A stretch of 38,449 nt of DNA from Bacteroidota bacterium. Lineage in GTDB: Bacteria; Bacteroidota; Ignavibacteria; Kryptoniales; JAKASW01. The notes under the pieces are model-generated. The model saw nothing but the letters and a program-made list of their open reading frames with translations. It searched no databases and had not been told where the DNA came from. The translations under genes and the position numbers were made by a program. The first letter of the stretch is position 1. Each line of letters begins with the position of its first letter. The DNA lies in contig JAJYRM010000027.1 in NCBI GenBank assembly GCA_021794075.1, forward strand, positions 1,422 to 39,870, read 5' to 3'. Positions 17,864-25,126 of the stretch are shown here, piece by piece.

Positions 17864-19240
17864 TTAAGCCTGAGGTTTCTTCAGCCCGTACTTCGATATC
17901 TTACTGTAGAGAGTCACGCGATCTATTCCCAGCGCCTCCGCGCTGTGGGTGATGTTCCAGCCGTGCTTCGTCAGCACTTTCGCGATATGGATTTTCTCCA
18001 TGCTCGTGATAAGGTCGTCCTGTTGGGCTTCCGTTTCCTGCAGCTGGGAAAGCTGGAAAGGAAGATCACCTGGCTTGATCGCGGGCGGCTTGGCGAGTAC
18101 CATGGCACGCTCGATGACATTCTCCAGTTCGCGGACGTTTCCCGGCCACCTGTTCCTGATAAGAAGATCCATCGCTTCAGAGTCTATCCCTACCGTTTGT
18201 TTGTTCATGAGTGTCGCGTACTTTTGGACAAAGTGGTTGACGAGCGGCGGAATGTCTACGCGCCTTTCTCTCAGTGGAGGGATGAAGATTGTAAAAACGT
18301 TGAGCCTGTAATAGAGATCTTCCCTGAAACTTCCGTCTCCTATCGCGGCTTCCAAATCCCGGTTCGTGGCGCAGATGACGCGGAAATCACTGGAGATCAT
18401 CTCATTGCCGCCCACCCTTGTGAATTGCTTTGTCTCAAGAACACGCAGGAGTTGCACTTGCATCTTCTGGCTGATCGTGCCAATCTCATCGAGGAAAATA
18501 GTTCCTCCGTCAGCCATCTCGAATTTTCCCTTCCGCCTGAACTGCGCGCCGGTAAAGGCCCCCTTCTCATGCCCGAAGAGTTCGCTTTCAAGAAGAGTCT
18601 CGGGCACAGCTCCGCAATTCACAGTAATTATGGGGAAGTATTTTCTGGCGGAGTTGGCATGGATGGTCCTCGCGACCAGTTCCTTCCCGGTGCCGCTTTC
18701 GCCGCGTATCATTACCGTCGTGTCAGTCTGCGCGACTGTCTTAGCGAGGTCGATGACCTTCTTCATTTGCGAACTCTCGCCGACAATATCCTCGACCCCG
18801 GACAGTTCCGACATCTGTTGACGGAGGCGCCAGTTTTCGTCCGTAAGCTTCTTTGTCCTCAGAGCGTTCTGGACAAGATGCGAAAGATGTTCAGGATCGA
18901 CAGGTTTTGTGACGTAATCGAATGCTCCTTCCTTCAGTGCTTGAACGGCGCTGTCGACCGCCGCAAAAGCCGTTATCATGATAACGGAAGCGCTCTTGTC
19001 GATCTCCCTGATTCTCTTTTGCAGCTCAAGGCCGTCCATGCCGGGCATTTTGATGTCGAGGAGTATGACGTCCCAGGGTCCATCGTTCATAAGCGTCAAC
19101 GCCTTGTTCGCGTTTTCGGCCGCTCCGACCTTGAAGCCGTCCTCCCTGAACCATTTGCTCAGCGAATCTCGCACCGACAGCTCGTCATCGACGATTAAGA
19201 TACTTGATTGAGAGCCCTTCTCACTGTTCGCCATGTTCAT
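17864..19240 (-). CDS. NtrC-family sigma-54-dependent response regulator
   Basis: A three-domain enhancer-binding regulator of 458 aa. The receiver domain (about 12-125) has acidic pocket D18/D19, phosphoacceptor D62 in LLDIKMPG, T90 and K112. The AAA+ domain (about 150-385) has Walker A GESGTGKE at 180-187, the sigma-54 contact loop GAFTGA at 227-232, Walker B IFLDE at 248-252 and the arginine-finger region. The C-terminal Fis-type helix-turn-helix (about 420-450) reads THSAEALGIDRVTLYSKI. All parts needed for sigma-54 activation are intact. It follows the histidine kinase with a 3-base gap and precedes amzA. Its likely target is the adjacent NrfD module, an inference from position. Confidence 0.95.
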   Translation of the reverse strand: MNMANSEKGSQSSILIVDDELSVRDSLSKWFREDGFKVGAAENANKALTLMNDGPWDVILLDIKMPGMDGLELQKRIREIDKSASVIMITAFAAVDSAVQALKEGAFDYVTKPVDPEHLSHLVQNALRTKKLTDENWRLRQQMSELSGVEDIVGESSQMKKVIDLAKTVAQTDTTVMIRGESGTGKELVARTIHANSARKYFPIITVNCGAVPETLLESELFGHEKGAFTGAQFRRKGKFEMADGGTIFLDEIGTISQKMQVQLLRVLETKQFTRVGGNEMISSDFRVICATNRDLEAAIGDGSFREDLYYRLNVFTIFIPPLRERRVDIPPLVNHFVQKYATLMNKQTVGIDSEAMDLLIRNRWPGNVRELENVIERAMVLAKPPAIKPGDLPFQLSQLQETEAQQDDLITSMEKIHIAKVLTKHGWNITHSAEALGIDRVTLYSKISKYGLKKPQA

Positions 19241-19243
19241 TTC

Positions 19244-20872
19244 TCAATTCTTCTTTACAGTTGCCAATAATGATTCGCCGGCCTTCTCCGGGTTCACCGG
19301 CAAGGAAATAGTGAACGTCGTCCCAATGCCTGGCTTGGAATCCACTTCAATTCTCCCGTTGTGCCGCTCGATTATGCCGTGGACGACAGCCAGACCAAGC
19401 CCCGTTCCTTTGCCGTCCTTCTTTGTCGTGAAGAACGGCTCGAAGATGTGCTCGAGGTCATCGTCGTTTATCCCGATGCCGTTATCCGTTACTTTTATTT
19501 CTATTTCATCACGGCCTTCAAGTTTCTTCATCGTAAGCTTTAGCGTACCACCACCTGGCATCGCCTCTATGGCGTTTATCTCCAGCGCGATGAGCGCCTG
19601 CTCGATCTGCTGCGGGTCGCAGATCGCTTCCACCGGGATCTCCGGGACATCGACCTCCGGCTTGACGTTGTTCATGGCCAGGTGATGCGCAATCAGCTTT
19701 AGACTTTGCTGTATGATCGGGGTTAAATTCTGAAGCTGGAATTCGCCTATCTTCTGCCTCGAAAAGAGGAGAAGGTTGTTGACGATATTGCCGCATCTCG
19801 CGCTCTCATCGGCAATCATGGATAATTCGTCGCTGATTCCTTTTACTCCATCGTCCGTCAGGTTACCCTTCGCGAGCTGCTTCTTAACCAGCTTGGCGTA
19901 AGCGAGGATACCGGCGAGAGGGTTGTTAAGCTCATGCGCCACGCTGGCGGCGAGCTTACCAAGCGAAGCCATTTTCTCCATCTGCACCATGTTGGACAGA
20001 GCCCTGCGAAGCTCGTCGGTCTTCTGCTCAACGCGGTCTTCAAGGGTTTGCGTCCATTCGGTCAGCTCATCCCTAGCCCTGCCTAGTTCTTCGGTCATCT
20101 TATTGAACGAATCGGCCAGGTCGCCGATCTCATCGGAAGAATGCACCCTGATCCTGTGATCCAGATTTCCCTTCGTGATCTCGTGAGTCCCCTCGGTCAA
20201 CCTCCTGACCGGTATGTTGACCATGGTCCATATAAAAATTCCCGCGAAGATCGTGACGCTCAGAACCATTAGCGCGCCCCCGAAGTATGAGTATTGTCTA
20301 AGTTGAACAAGACTGGCATCCATCGCTTTGAGCGGAAGCATAACGTCGAGCACTCCGAGGACAGTCTGATTGGCCGGATGTTCATGACATGGCGCTTTGT
20401 AACAGCTGGGTTCGTTCTTGATCGGTGTAATTACGCCTAGTACGCGATATCCCTTTGGTGAATAAAAAATTCTAGTCAGAGCTGCATTCCCGTTTGTCGG
20501 CAGCGCTTTCCCAGGCCTATGGCAAGCGTTGCACGCTTCGGCGTTCATATTTACATACTTACCCACTTCGCCGGCCACGGTGGAGTAAGTGATTTCGCCT
20601 TTCTTGTTGTAGATACGGATCGCCTGTATCCCTGGTTCGGAGCCAAGTGTATTGATTGTTCGGTAGATATCTTCCCTGCGGTTTTCCAGCATGCTGTAAT
20701 GCGTGGATCTCTTTATCAGATCGCTTGTGCGAAGGGCCCAATCGGTCGTAATACTGAGATACTTCTCGGTATGCCAATTCAACATGACGGCCGTGAAGAT
20801 AGCGGTGGCGACTATCATGACGAGAAGCACGATCACGAATAATCGAAAAGCCAGGTATCTGGTTATGCGCAT
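19244..20872 (-). CDS. Membrane histidine kinase with heme-c-type motifs in its periplasmic sensor
   Basis: The 542-residue kinase has two membrane spans (about 8-30 and 198-220) flanking a periplasmic sensor. The sensor contains CNACH at residues 114-118, a standard CxxCH heme-attachment motif, and CYKAPCH at 157-163, a CxxxxCH variant. A HAMP domain (about 217-270), a coiled coil, the HisKA domain with phosphoacceptor H313 in VAHELNNPLAG, and the ATPase domain follow (EINAIEAM, DNGIGI, FEPFFTTK, GTGLGLAVVHGI). The heme motifs suggest redox or gas sensing, as in related cytochrome-type kinases. It is the obvious partner of the sigma-54 regulator that follows after 3 bases. Confidence 0.93.
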   Translation of the reverse strand: MRITRYLAFRLFVIVLLVMIVATAIFTAVMLNWHTEKYLSITTDWALRTSDLIKRSTHYSMLENRREDIYRTINTLGSEPGIQAIRIYNKKGEITYSTVAGEVGKYVNMNAEACNACHRPGKALPTNGNAALTRIFYSPKGYRVLGVITPIKNEPSCYKAPCHEHPANQTVLGVLDVMLPLKAMDASLVQLRQYSYFGGALMVLSVTIFAGIFIWTMVNIPVRRLTEGTHEITKGNLDHRIRVHSSDEIGDLADSFNKMTEELGRARDELTEWTQTLEDRVEQKTDELRRALSNMVQMEKMASLGKLAASVAHELNNPLAGILAYAKLVKKQLAKGNLTDDGVKGISDELSMIADESARCGNIVNNLLLFSRQKIGEFQLQNLTPIIQQSLKLIAHHLAMNNVKPEVDVPEIPVEAICDPQQIEQALIALEINAIEAMPGGGTLKLTMKKLEGRDEIEIKVTDNGIGINDDDLEHIFEPFFTTKKDGKGTGLGLAVVHGIIERHNGRIEVDSKPGIGTTFTISLPVNPEKAGESLLATVKKN

Positions 20873-20915
20873 AATTTTGTCGATGCCCTCAACTCAGGGT
20901 AAAAAGGTCAATTCT

Positions 20916-20966
20916 TATGCCGAGGATAGTAAAACCCCAGCCTCATTTTGGCTTGAAATCGGCATA
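20916..20966. promoter_or_regulatory. Inverted repeat upstream of the histidine kinase gene
   Basis: TATGCCGA at 20916-20923 and TCGGCATA at 20959-20966 are perfect 8-bp complements. They flank a smaller AGCC/GGCT hairpin. The element lies 44-94 bases upstream of the kinase ATG in the 181-bp gap after the GcvH-like gene. It may be an operator, a leader structure or a weak transcript end; there is only a short T run. Confidence 0.35.
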
Positions 20967-21053
20967 GAATGGAGGATTATAGACAGATATTGACAGGCAG
21001 AGCGGCACCATGAAGTTTGCCTGAAGGGAAACGTGGCATAATTCCGCGTCTAC

Positions 21054-21872
21054 TTATTTTCGTCCCGAAAAAAGAACCTGGAGGAATGAGACATATCTTG
21101 AGGTGCCCAGAAGGTCCTTCAAGGTACGCGGACGAATCCCGCCGTCCATCATGGTCACGCCGAGAGAAGGCGGTCTGGCATCGAATTCCGTGAGGAGGTT
21201 CTGCTTCAACGACTTGAATTGTTCCTTGGAGAGGACCTCAATTGTTAAGGCATCTACACAAGTCGCGGCATTTTCGTCGAGACAAGATATCTCACAGATC
21301 CACCCCGCTCCGTAAGGATCCTGTCTGAGAATAGCCACTGACTCCATCACCTTATGATTCACGCTTTTAATCTTGCCGTCAACAGGCGATTGTATCGCGA
21401 TGGTCCCTTCTTCGCATGTCATCCAAGCGCATGGATTGTCTTTGAGGGTTGAGGTGCCGGTCTGAGGCAACACGACGCTCCCCACTCCTTCAAGAAGCCC
21501 GGCGGCAAAATGGTCAATCCCGACCTGGTAATTATTCGCCGCCGTCTTCTTCAACCAAACATGAGCATGAGAGTACATCCTGTCAGATGGAGGTTTCACG
21601 GAGAATGGCCCGCCGAAAATACCGCGTATCACATCGAGGAGCGAATCCTGTTTGACTCGCACCTTCGCGCCGGTCACATCCGAAGTGGATTTCGCTGTAC
21701 TGACAGACGCAGAGGCGGGAATCGACTTCTGACGCATCACCTGATCGAAGGGACATTCATCGCATTCAAAATTCCGGTCGCACAGCTTGTACGACACCAG
21801 GCCGGCATCGGCCCAGATGCAGTTCTGCTCACCTTCCGGAATCACCTTGCTTATCGTCTTCTTCTCTTCCAT
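21054..21872 (-). CDS. GcvH-like (degenerate lipoyl-fold) protein with an N-terminal cysteine motif
   Basis: The 272-residue protein begins with a cysteine motif (C18, C31, C37 and C40 in CIWADAGLVSYKLCDRNF and CDECPFD). After a linker comes a glycine-cleavage-H-like hammerhead fold (about 105-215), with AHVWLKK, YQVGIDHFA, IAIQSPVDGKIKSVN and DPYGAGWICEIS. The position of the lipoyl lysine (eight residues before the P of the SPVDG turn) is glutamate, so lipoylation is not expected. Near the C terminus it has GVTMMDGG, shared with the other GcvH-like protein of the cluster. I chose ATG at 21872 (AGAGGCGG upstream, 25 bases after the nrfD stop) over an upstream ATG that would overlap nrfD. Function is unknown; the context suggests an electron-transfer accessory. 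Confidence 0.75.
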   Translation of the reverse strand: MEEKKTISKVIPEGEQNCIWADAGLVSYKLCDRNFECDECPFDQVMRQKSIPASASVSTAKSTSDVTGAKVRVKQDSLLDVIRGIFGGPFSVKPPSDRMYSHAHVWLKKTAANNYQVGIDHFAAGLLEGVGSVVLPQTGTSTLKDNPCAWMTCEEGTIAIQSPVDGKIKSVNHKVMESVAILRQDPYGAGWICEISCLDENAATCVDALTIEVLSKEQFKSLKQNLLTEFDARPPSLGVTMMDGGIRPRTLKDLLGTSRYVSFLQVLFSGRK

Positions 21873-21897
21873 GCCACACCCGCCTCTGCTGAGTTGA

Positions 21898-23139
21898 CTA
21901 TTTTGCCTGCATCCCGAAGGAAGGTGCACCTTTGAGTTGGGCATCGTCTTCAATCAGCACGACCTCATAGCTCTCGGGCCTCACAGGTTCCTTTGCCGCC
22001 ACAGCCTCCGGAAAAACCGCGAGGTTCTTCGCGGCCCACGCGAAGGCTCCGAACCCGAGGGCGACCACCATAAGCGTTACTGAAACTTCCATCCAGCTCG
22101 GGAAGTAGGCGACGCCGTAATGTCTTTCAAGCGACGTCACGCTAACGTTCATCCTGTTCAAAACGAAACCGATCACCGCGAATAGGGCGCTGTAATACAA
22201 ACCGCGTTTGTTGTTCCTGATTTTCGGGATCACCAACATCGTAATCGGTATGATGACTCCGATCAGGATCTCCGCCCAGAAGAGCATTCCCTCTGTATTG
22301 AAAGTAAAGAGATAGGAAAATAGATGATAATTAATCATGTCTTCGACCCTGAGCACAAGATATACCGACAGAGCTACCGCGGTGACCTTGCCAAGCTTGG
22401 ACAATATCGGCATTTCAATCTCGCGATGGAATGCGCGCGAGCTGAAGAATGATTCCATTATCACCATAGCAGGCCCTACAGCCACTGCCGAGACAAAGAA
22501 GAGGAACGGAAGATTTCCCGTGTACCACAAAGGATATACCTTCTCAGGCATTACAAGATAGAGGGAGCCAAGCGAAGACTGGTGCAGCGACGACAACATT
22601 ATTCCCAAAATCACAAGTGGGACTATCATCTTATGAACAACTTCCGCGGCCTTATGCATATGAAACCGTTCAAACACCATCGGGCTGAATTCAAATGCAA
22701 GGACGGTCGTGTAGAGCATCACGCACCACGCGAGCTCAAACATGGGGGAATGCGGATTCCACATGACGAGCGGATGCCATATGTTCCATGGCCTCCCAAG
22801 ATCGTACATGAGGGCAAAGACGACCAGGACGTAACCGAGGAACGCGGTCAGAACTGCGGGTCTGGCAATCGGCTTATAGTAATCCAGATGGAAAACATAG
22901 ACCGCGCCGGCAACGACGAATCCGCCCGCGGCCAGTCCGACGCCGCAGAGGACATCGAAACCGATCCATATCCCCCACGGGAACTTGTCGCTCAGATTGG
23001 TAGCCGCGCCCAGGCCGTAGACGAACCTGACGTAGGTGGAATACAGACCGGCAACCACAAGCACAAGGAAGACGGACTTCCAGAATGTCATATGCCTGAA
23101 CCAATAGGCAATTCTCGATAAGACGCCGTTATTCCGCAT
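21898..23139 (-). CDS. NrfD/PsrC-family quinone-interacting membrane subunit
   Basis: A polytopic membrane protein of 413 aa with about ten hydrophobic segments, of the NrfD/PsrC/HybB type that exchanges electrons with the quinone pool. Typical features are KFPWGIWIGFDVLCGVGLAAGGFV in helices 2-3, YDLGRPWNIWHPLVMWNPHS and an acidic residue in helix 4 (FELAWCVMLY), and SSLHQSSLGSLYLV in a later helix. ATG at 23139 is preferred because GGAGGAAACG stands directly upstream. This start overlaps the end of the 4Fe-4S gene by 11 bases, so the two are translationally coupled. The partner is the FeS protein upstream. No molybdopterin subunit is present nearby. Confidence 0.9.
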   Translation of the reverse strand: MRNNGVLSRIAYWFRHMTFWKSVFLVLVVAGLYSTYVRFVYGLGAATNLSDKFPWGIWIGFDVLCGVGLAAGGFVVAGAVYVFHLDYYKPIARPAVLTAFLGYVLVVFALMYDLGRPWNIWHPLVMWNPHSPMFELAWCVMLYTTVLAFEFSPMVFERFHMHKAAEVVHKMIVPLVILGIMLSSLHQSSLGSLYLVMPEKVYPLWYTGNLPFLFFVSAVAVGPAMVIMESFFSSRAFHREIEMPILSKLGKVTAVALSVYLVLRVEDMINYHLFSYLFTFNTEGMLFWAEILIGVIIPITMLVIPKIRNNKRGLYYSALFAVIGFVLNRMNVSVTSLERHYGVAYFPSWMEVSVTLMVVALGFGAFAWAAKNLAVFPEAVAAKEPVRPESYEVVLIEDDAQLKGAPSFGMQAK

Positions 23140-23935
23140 CGTTTCCTCCGCTCGTTTGATCTTTGTCTTCGATTTCGGCTGGTGGGATATTCCCGCTCTG
23201 CAGCTCCTTCTCGTATTCGGCAACCTTCTTCTTCCGATTTGTGAGCCACCAGAACCCCGCCATCAACGTACTCCCCCAGACGAAATAGTCCGGGATCTTT
23301 TCCATAATGTCCCAGGTGTACTTGGGCAGCGCTCTCTTCGGCAAATTGGTTGGGAAGCCGAGCTTTCCGAAGTCCACTCCGGCTAGATAAATGGTCGAAG
23401 TGCCTCCAACCTCGGTCGTGCCAAATACGTGCTCGTTGTATGTCCCCGGATTATTTTTTATTCTTTTCTTTGCTTCGTCGATGAGGTCATCACGATAGCC
23501 GAATATCCGGGCCTGGGCGGGGCAAGCTTCAACGCACGCCGGCTGCTTCCCTTCCAATTGCCTCGGATAACACATGTCACACTTGGTTACCTTCGGAGCG
23601 GGCTTGTTCCATTGGTACTTAGGAATCTGGAACGGACAGGCCTGCACGCAATATCGGCATCCCATGCACTTGTTTACATCATAGACAACAGGTCCTGCCG
23701 CGGTTTTCTGAATTGCTCCCACCGGGCAGACGGACGCGCAAGTCGGCTCTTCGCAGTGCATGCAGAGTTTCGGCACGTACGTTTGACCATATTGTTGGAC
23801 GACTGTATTCTTTTCACACGACAGCTCGTGCACATCCGTATGTGGGAAGCCCCATCTGTCTGCGCATGCGTCCTCACAAGCCATGCAGCCGATGCATTGC
23901 GTCGTGTCTACTAAAATTCCTACCTGCTTTTTCAT
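23129..23935 (-). CDS. Four-cluster 4Fe-4S ferredoxin-type subunit with C-terminal membrane segment
   Basis: This is an electron-wire subunit of the HybA/DmsB/NrfC type. Sixteen cysteines fall in four groups for four 4Fe-4S clusters: C14, C17, C20, C24; C58, C61, C66, C70; C90, C93, C96, C100; and C119, C122, C134, C138. A hydrophobic segment near residues 222-240 (FVWGSTLMAGFWWLT) followed by RKKK could anchor it. There is no Tat or Sec signal at the N terminus, unlike HybA. The C-terminal tail is acidic. AAAAGGA stands upstream of the ATG. It overlaps the NrfD gene by 11 bases, and together they would form a quinone oxidoreductase core. Confidence 0.9.
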   Translation of the reverse strand: MKKQVGILVDTTQCIGCMACEDACADRWGFPHTDVHELSCEKNTVVQQYGQTYVPKLCMHCEEPTCASVCPVGAIQKTAAGPVVYDVNKCMGCRYCVQACPFQIPKYQWNKPAPKVTKCDMCYPRQLEGKQPACVEACPAQARIFGYRDDLIDEAKKRIKNNPGTYNEHVFGTTEVGGTSTIYLAGVDFGKLGFPTNLPKRALPKYTWDIMEKIPDYFVWGSTLMAGFWWLTNRKKKVAEYEKELQSGNIPPAEIEDKDQTSGGNDAE

Positions 23936-23976
23936 CTTGAATGTCCTTTTCCTGTTAACGACTGAGATTTAGCTGA

Positions 23977-24672
23977 TCACTTTCCATTTCCAGATCCAAG
24001 GAAATCGGTCTCGAATCTTCGCCAGATTTCCTGTGAAGAGTGTTCCATCACGTCGTTAACCGGCGTGCCACCATCCATGAGAGTCACGCCAGCGGGCGCC
24101 GTCGCACCGGAAGAGGCAAGAGCTTCCGTCTGAGCAGTAATGAAATTCCTGAACCTTTTTATCTCTTCCTTAAGCCAGAGTGCGGCCTCATTACCGATGG
24201 AGAGCTGCTTGATGTCGGCCGCTAGATTTGTCGGCTCAATCATCAGCACCCATCCTCCCTTATACGGCTCCTGCCGCACAACACCGGGAGAGTGCGCAAG
24301 ATCATCATTGATCGCGACCACTCTACCTGAGATCGGAGCGCGAAACGAGACCTCTTTCCCTCCCTGTCGCAGAGTGAAGAGCTTATCTCCCTTTTGCACA
24401 ACGGTGTTTGCCGGAATGAGCTCAACCCCGCTGACCGGCCCCAGAATTTTTTGGACGAAATCATCCAGCCCGACGCGCGTCAGTCCATCCGGGAGGAGTT
24501 CAACCCAAGTGTGCCCTCTTCCGAAAAAATATCCTTTGGGAATAATGAACCTGGGCTTTGTGGAAACGCGGGCGGCGGGAGCAAGTGCCGCCTTACGTTT
24601 CGCGGCCCGCTGCACGAAATAATCGATAGACAAGAAAACGATTATTGTCGCGACTACAAACAACGCAACCAT
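23977..24672 (-). CDS. Membrane-anchored GcvH-like protein
   Basis: The 231-residue protein has an N-terminal transmembrane helix (about residues 2-19, VALFVVATIIVFLSIDYFV) followed by a basic stretch (QRAAKRKAA). A GcvH-like hammerhead fold comes next (about 45-150), with GHTWVELLPDGLTRVGLDDFVQ, LFTLRQGGKEVSFRAPISGRVVAIN and PYKGGWVLMIEP. The residue aligned with the lipoyl lysine is glycine; the nearby lysine is one position off, so lipoylation is doubtful. The C terminus carries GVTLMDGG, shared with the second GcvH-like protein downstream. ATG at 24672 is preferred because AGGAGG lies six bases upstream. It is the first gene of the FeS-NrfD cluster. Its role is unknown. Confidence 0.75.
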   Translation of the reverse strand: MVALFVVATIIVFLSIDYFVQRAAKRKAALAPAARVSTKPRFIIPKGYFFGRGHTWVELLPDGLTRVGLDDFVQKILGPVSGVELIPANTVVQKGDKLFTLRQGGKEVSFRAPISGRVVAINDDLAHSPGVVRQEPYKGGWVLMIEPTNLAADIKQLSIGNEAALWLKEEIKRFRNFITAQTEALASSGATAPAGVTLMDGGTPVNDVMEHSSQEIWRRFETDFLGSGNGK

Positions 24673-24747
24673 TTTCAACCTCCTAAAATTTTACTGTGCT
24701 ATGATGATCAAATTGACGACTGTTACACGTTTCATTTGACTTTTTCT

Positions 24748-24769
24748 GAATCACTACATGTAGTAGTTC
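24748..24769. promoter_or_regulatory. 22-bp dyad upstream of the NrfD cluster
   Basis: The core ACTACATGTAGT (24753-24764) is a perfect 12-bp palindrome. It is flanked symmetrically by GAA and TTC, two bases out on each side. It lies 76-97 bases upstream of the first start codon of the cluster, a suitable place for a dimeric regulator. The cognate protein is not known. Confidence 0.45.
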
Positions 24770-24875
24770 AATTAGTGTTCCGAAACGACAAAGATGGCAC
24801 AGAAAAAGTGTGTGCGTAACTATCGAGATGTTGGTAGATTGTCGTGGCGGGAAAAACAGCAGCGTGCGTTTGAGA

Positions 24876-25000
24876 GTTCAACCGTGAACCACAGTTGAAT
24901 CGTTCAACAGGCAAAATAGGTACGATGTTGAATATCCGCTGAAATTAGTCAGAATCCCACAAAGCGGTGGATTGAGATATTCAACGCCAGGTGTTTAACA
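24876..25000. repeat. Cluster of GTTGAA/TTCAAC half-sites, candidate enhancer sites
   Basis: Half-sites seen are GTTCAAC at 24876-24882, then GTTGAATCGTTCAAC at 24894-24908 (a near-perfect 15-bp palindrome). GTTGAATATC at 24927-24936 has its exact inverse GATATTCAAC at 24976-24985. A degenerate TTTAACATC ends at 25000. The cluster sits about 200-330 bases upstream of the first gene of the NrfD cluster, a normal distance for sites bound by NtrC-type activators. Binding by the adjacent regulator is a guess from position. Confidence 0.45.
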
Positions 25001-25088
25001 TCTCAGCGAAATTCCACCAAAGGCGGATCAGGGCTGGACAAATCTGGAAATTTCTAAAGAATCGAGAGAGGGAGTCAATCCAAAATCT

Positions 25089-25126
25089 CCCGCCGCTGTC
25101 TGTCTCAAATACCAACACGCGGCGGG
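25089..25126 (-). terminator. Terminator after deoC
   Basis: CCCGCCGC and GCGGCGGG (25089-25096 and 25119-25126) form a perfect 8-bp GC stem with a 22-base loop. On the minus strand AGATTTTGG follows. It lies 15 bases past the deoC stop. Confidence 0.6.

Noticed and set aside
21873-21953. Longer N terminus of the cysteine-bearing GcvH-like protein
   Set aside because: It would overlap nrfD by more than 50 bases, and the inner ATG has a better ribosome site.
23140-23223. Longer N terminus of the NrfD protein
   Set aside because: It overlaps the FeS gene by 95 bases and is basic and non-hydrophobic; GGAGGAAACG marks the inner ATG.
24793-24810. TGGCACAGAAAAAGTG on the plus strand, resembling a sigma-54 promoter
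   Set aside because: The -12 element has GT instead of GC and it points away from the module, toward no plus-strand gene.
24794-24898. A 34-codon, lysine/arginine-rich plus-strand open frame starting at ATG in the intergenic region
   Set aside because: There is no ribosome site before the ATG and the frame runs through the inverted-repeat sites; likely chance.
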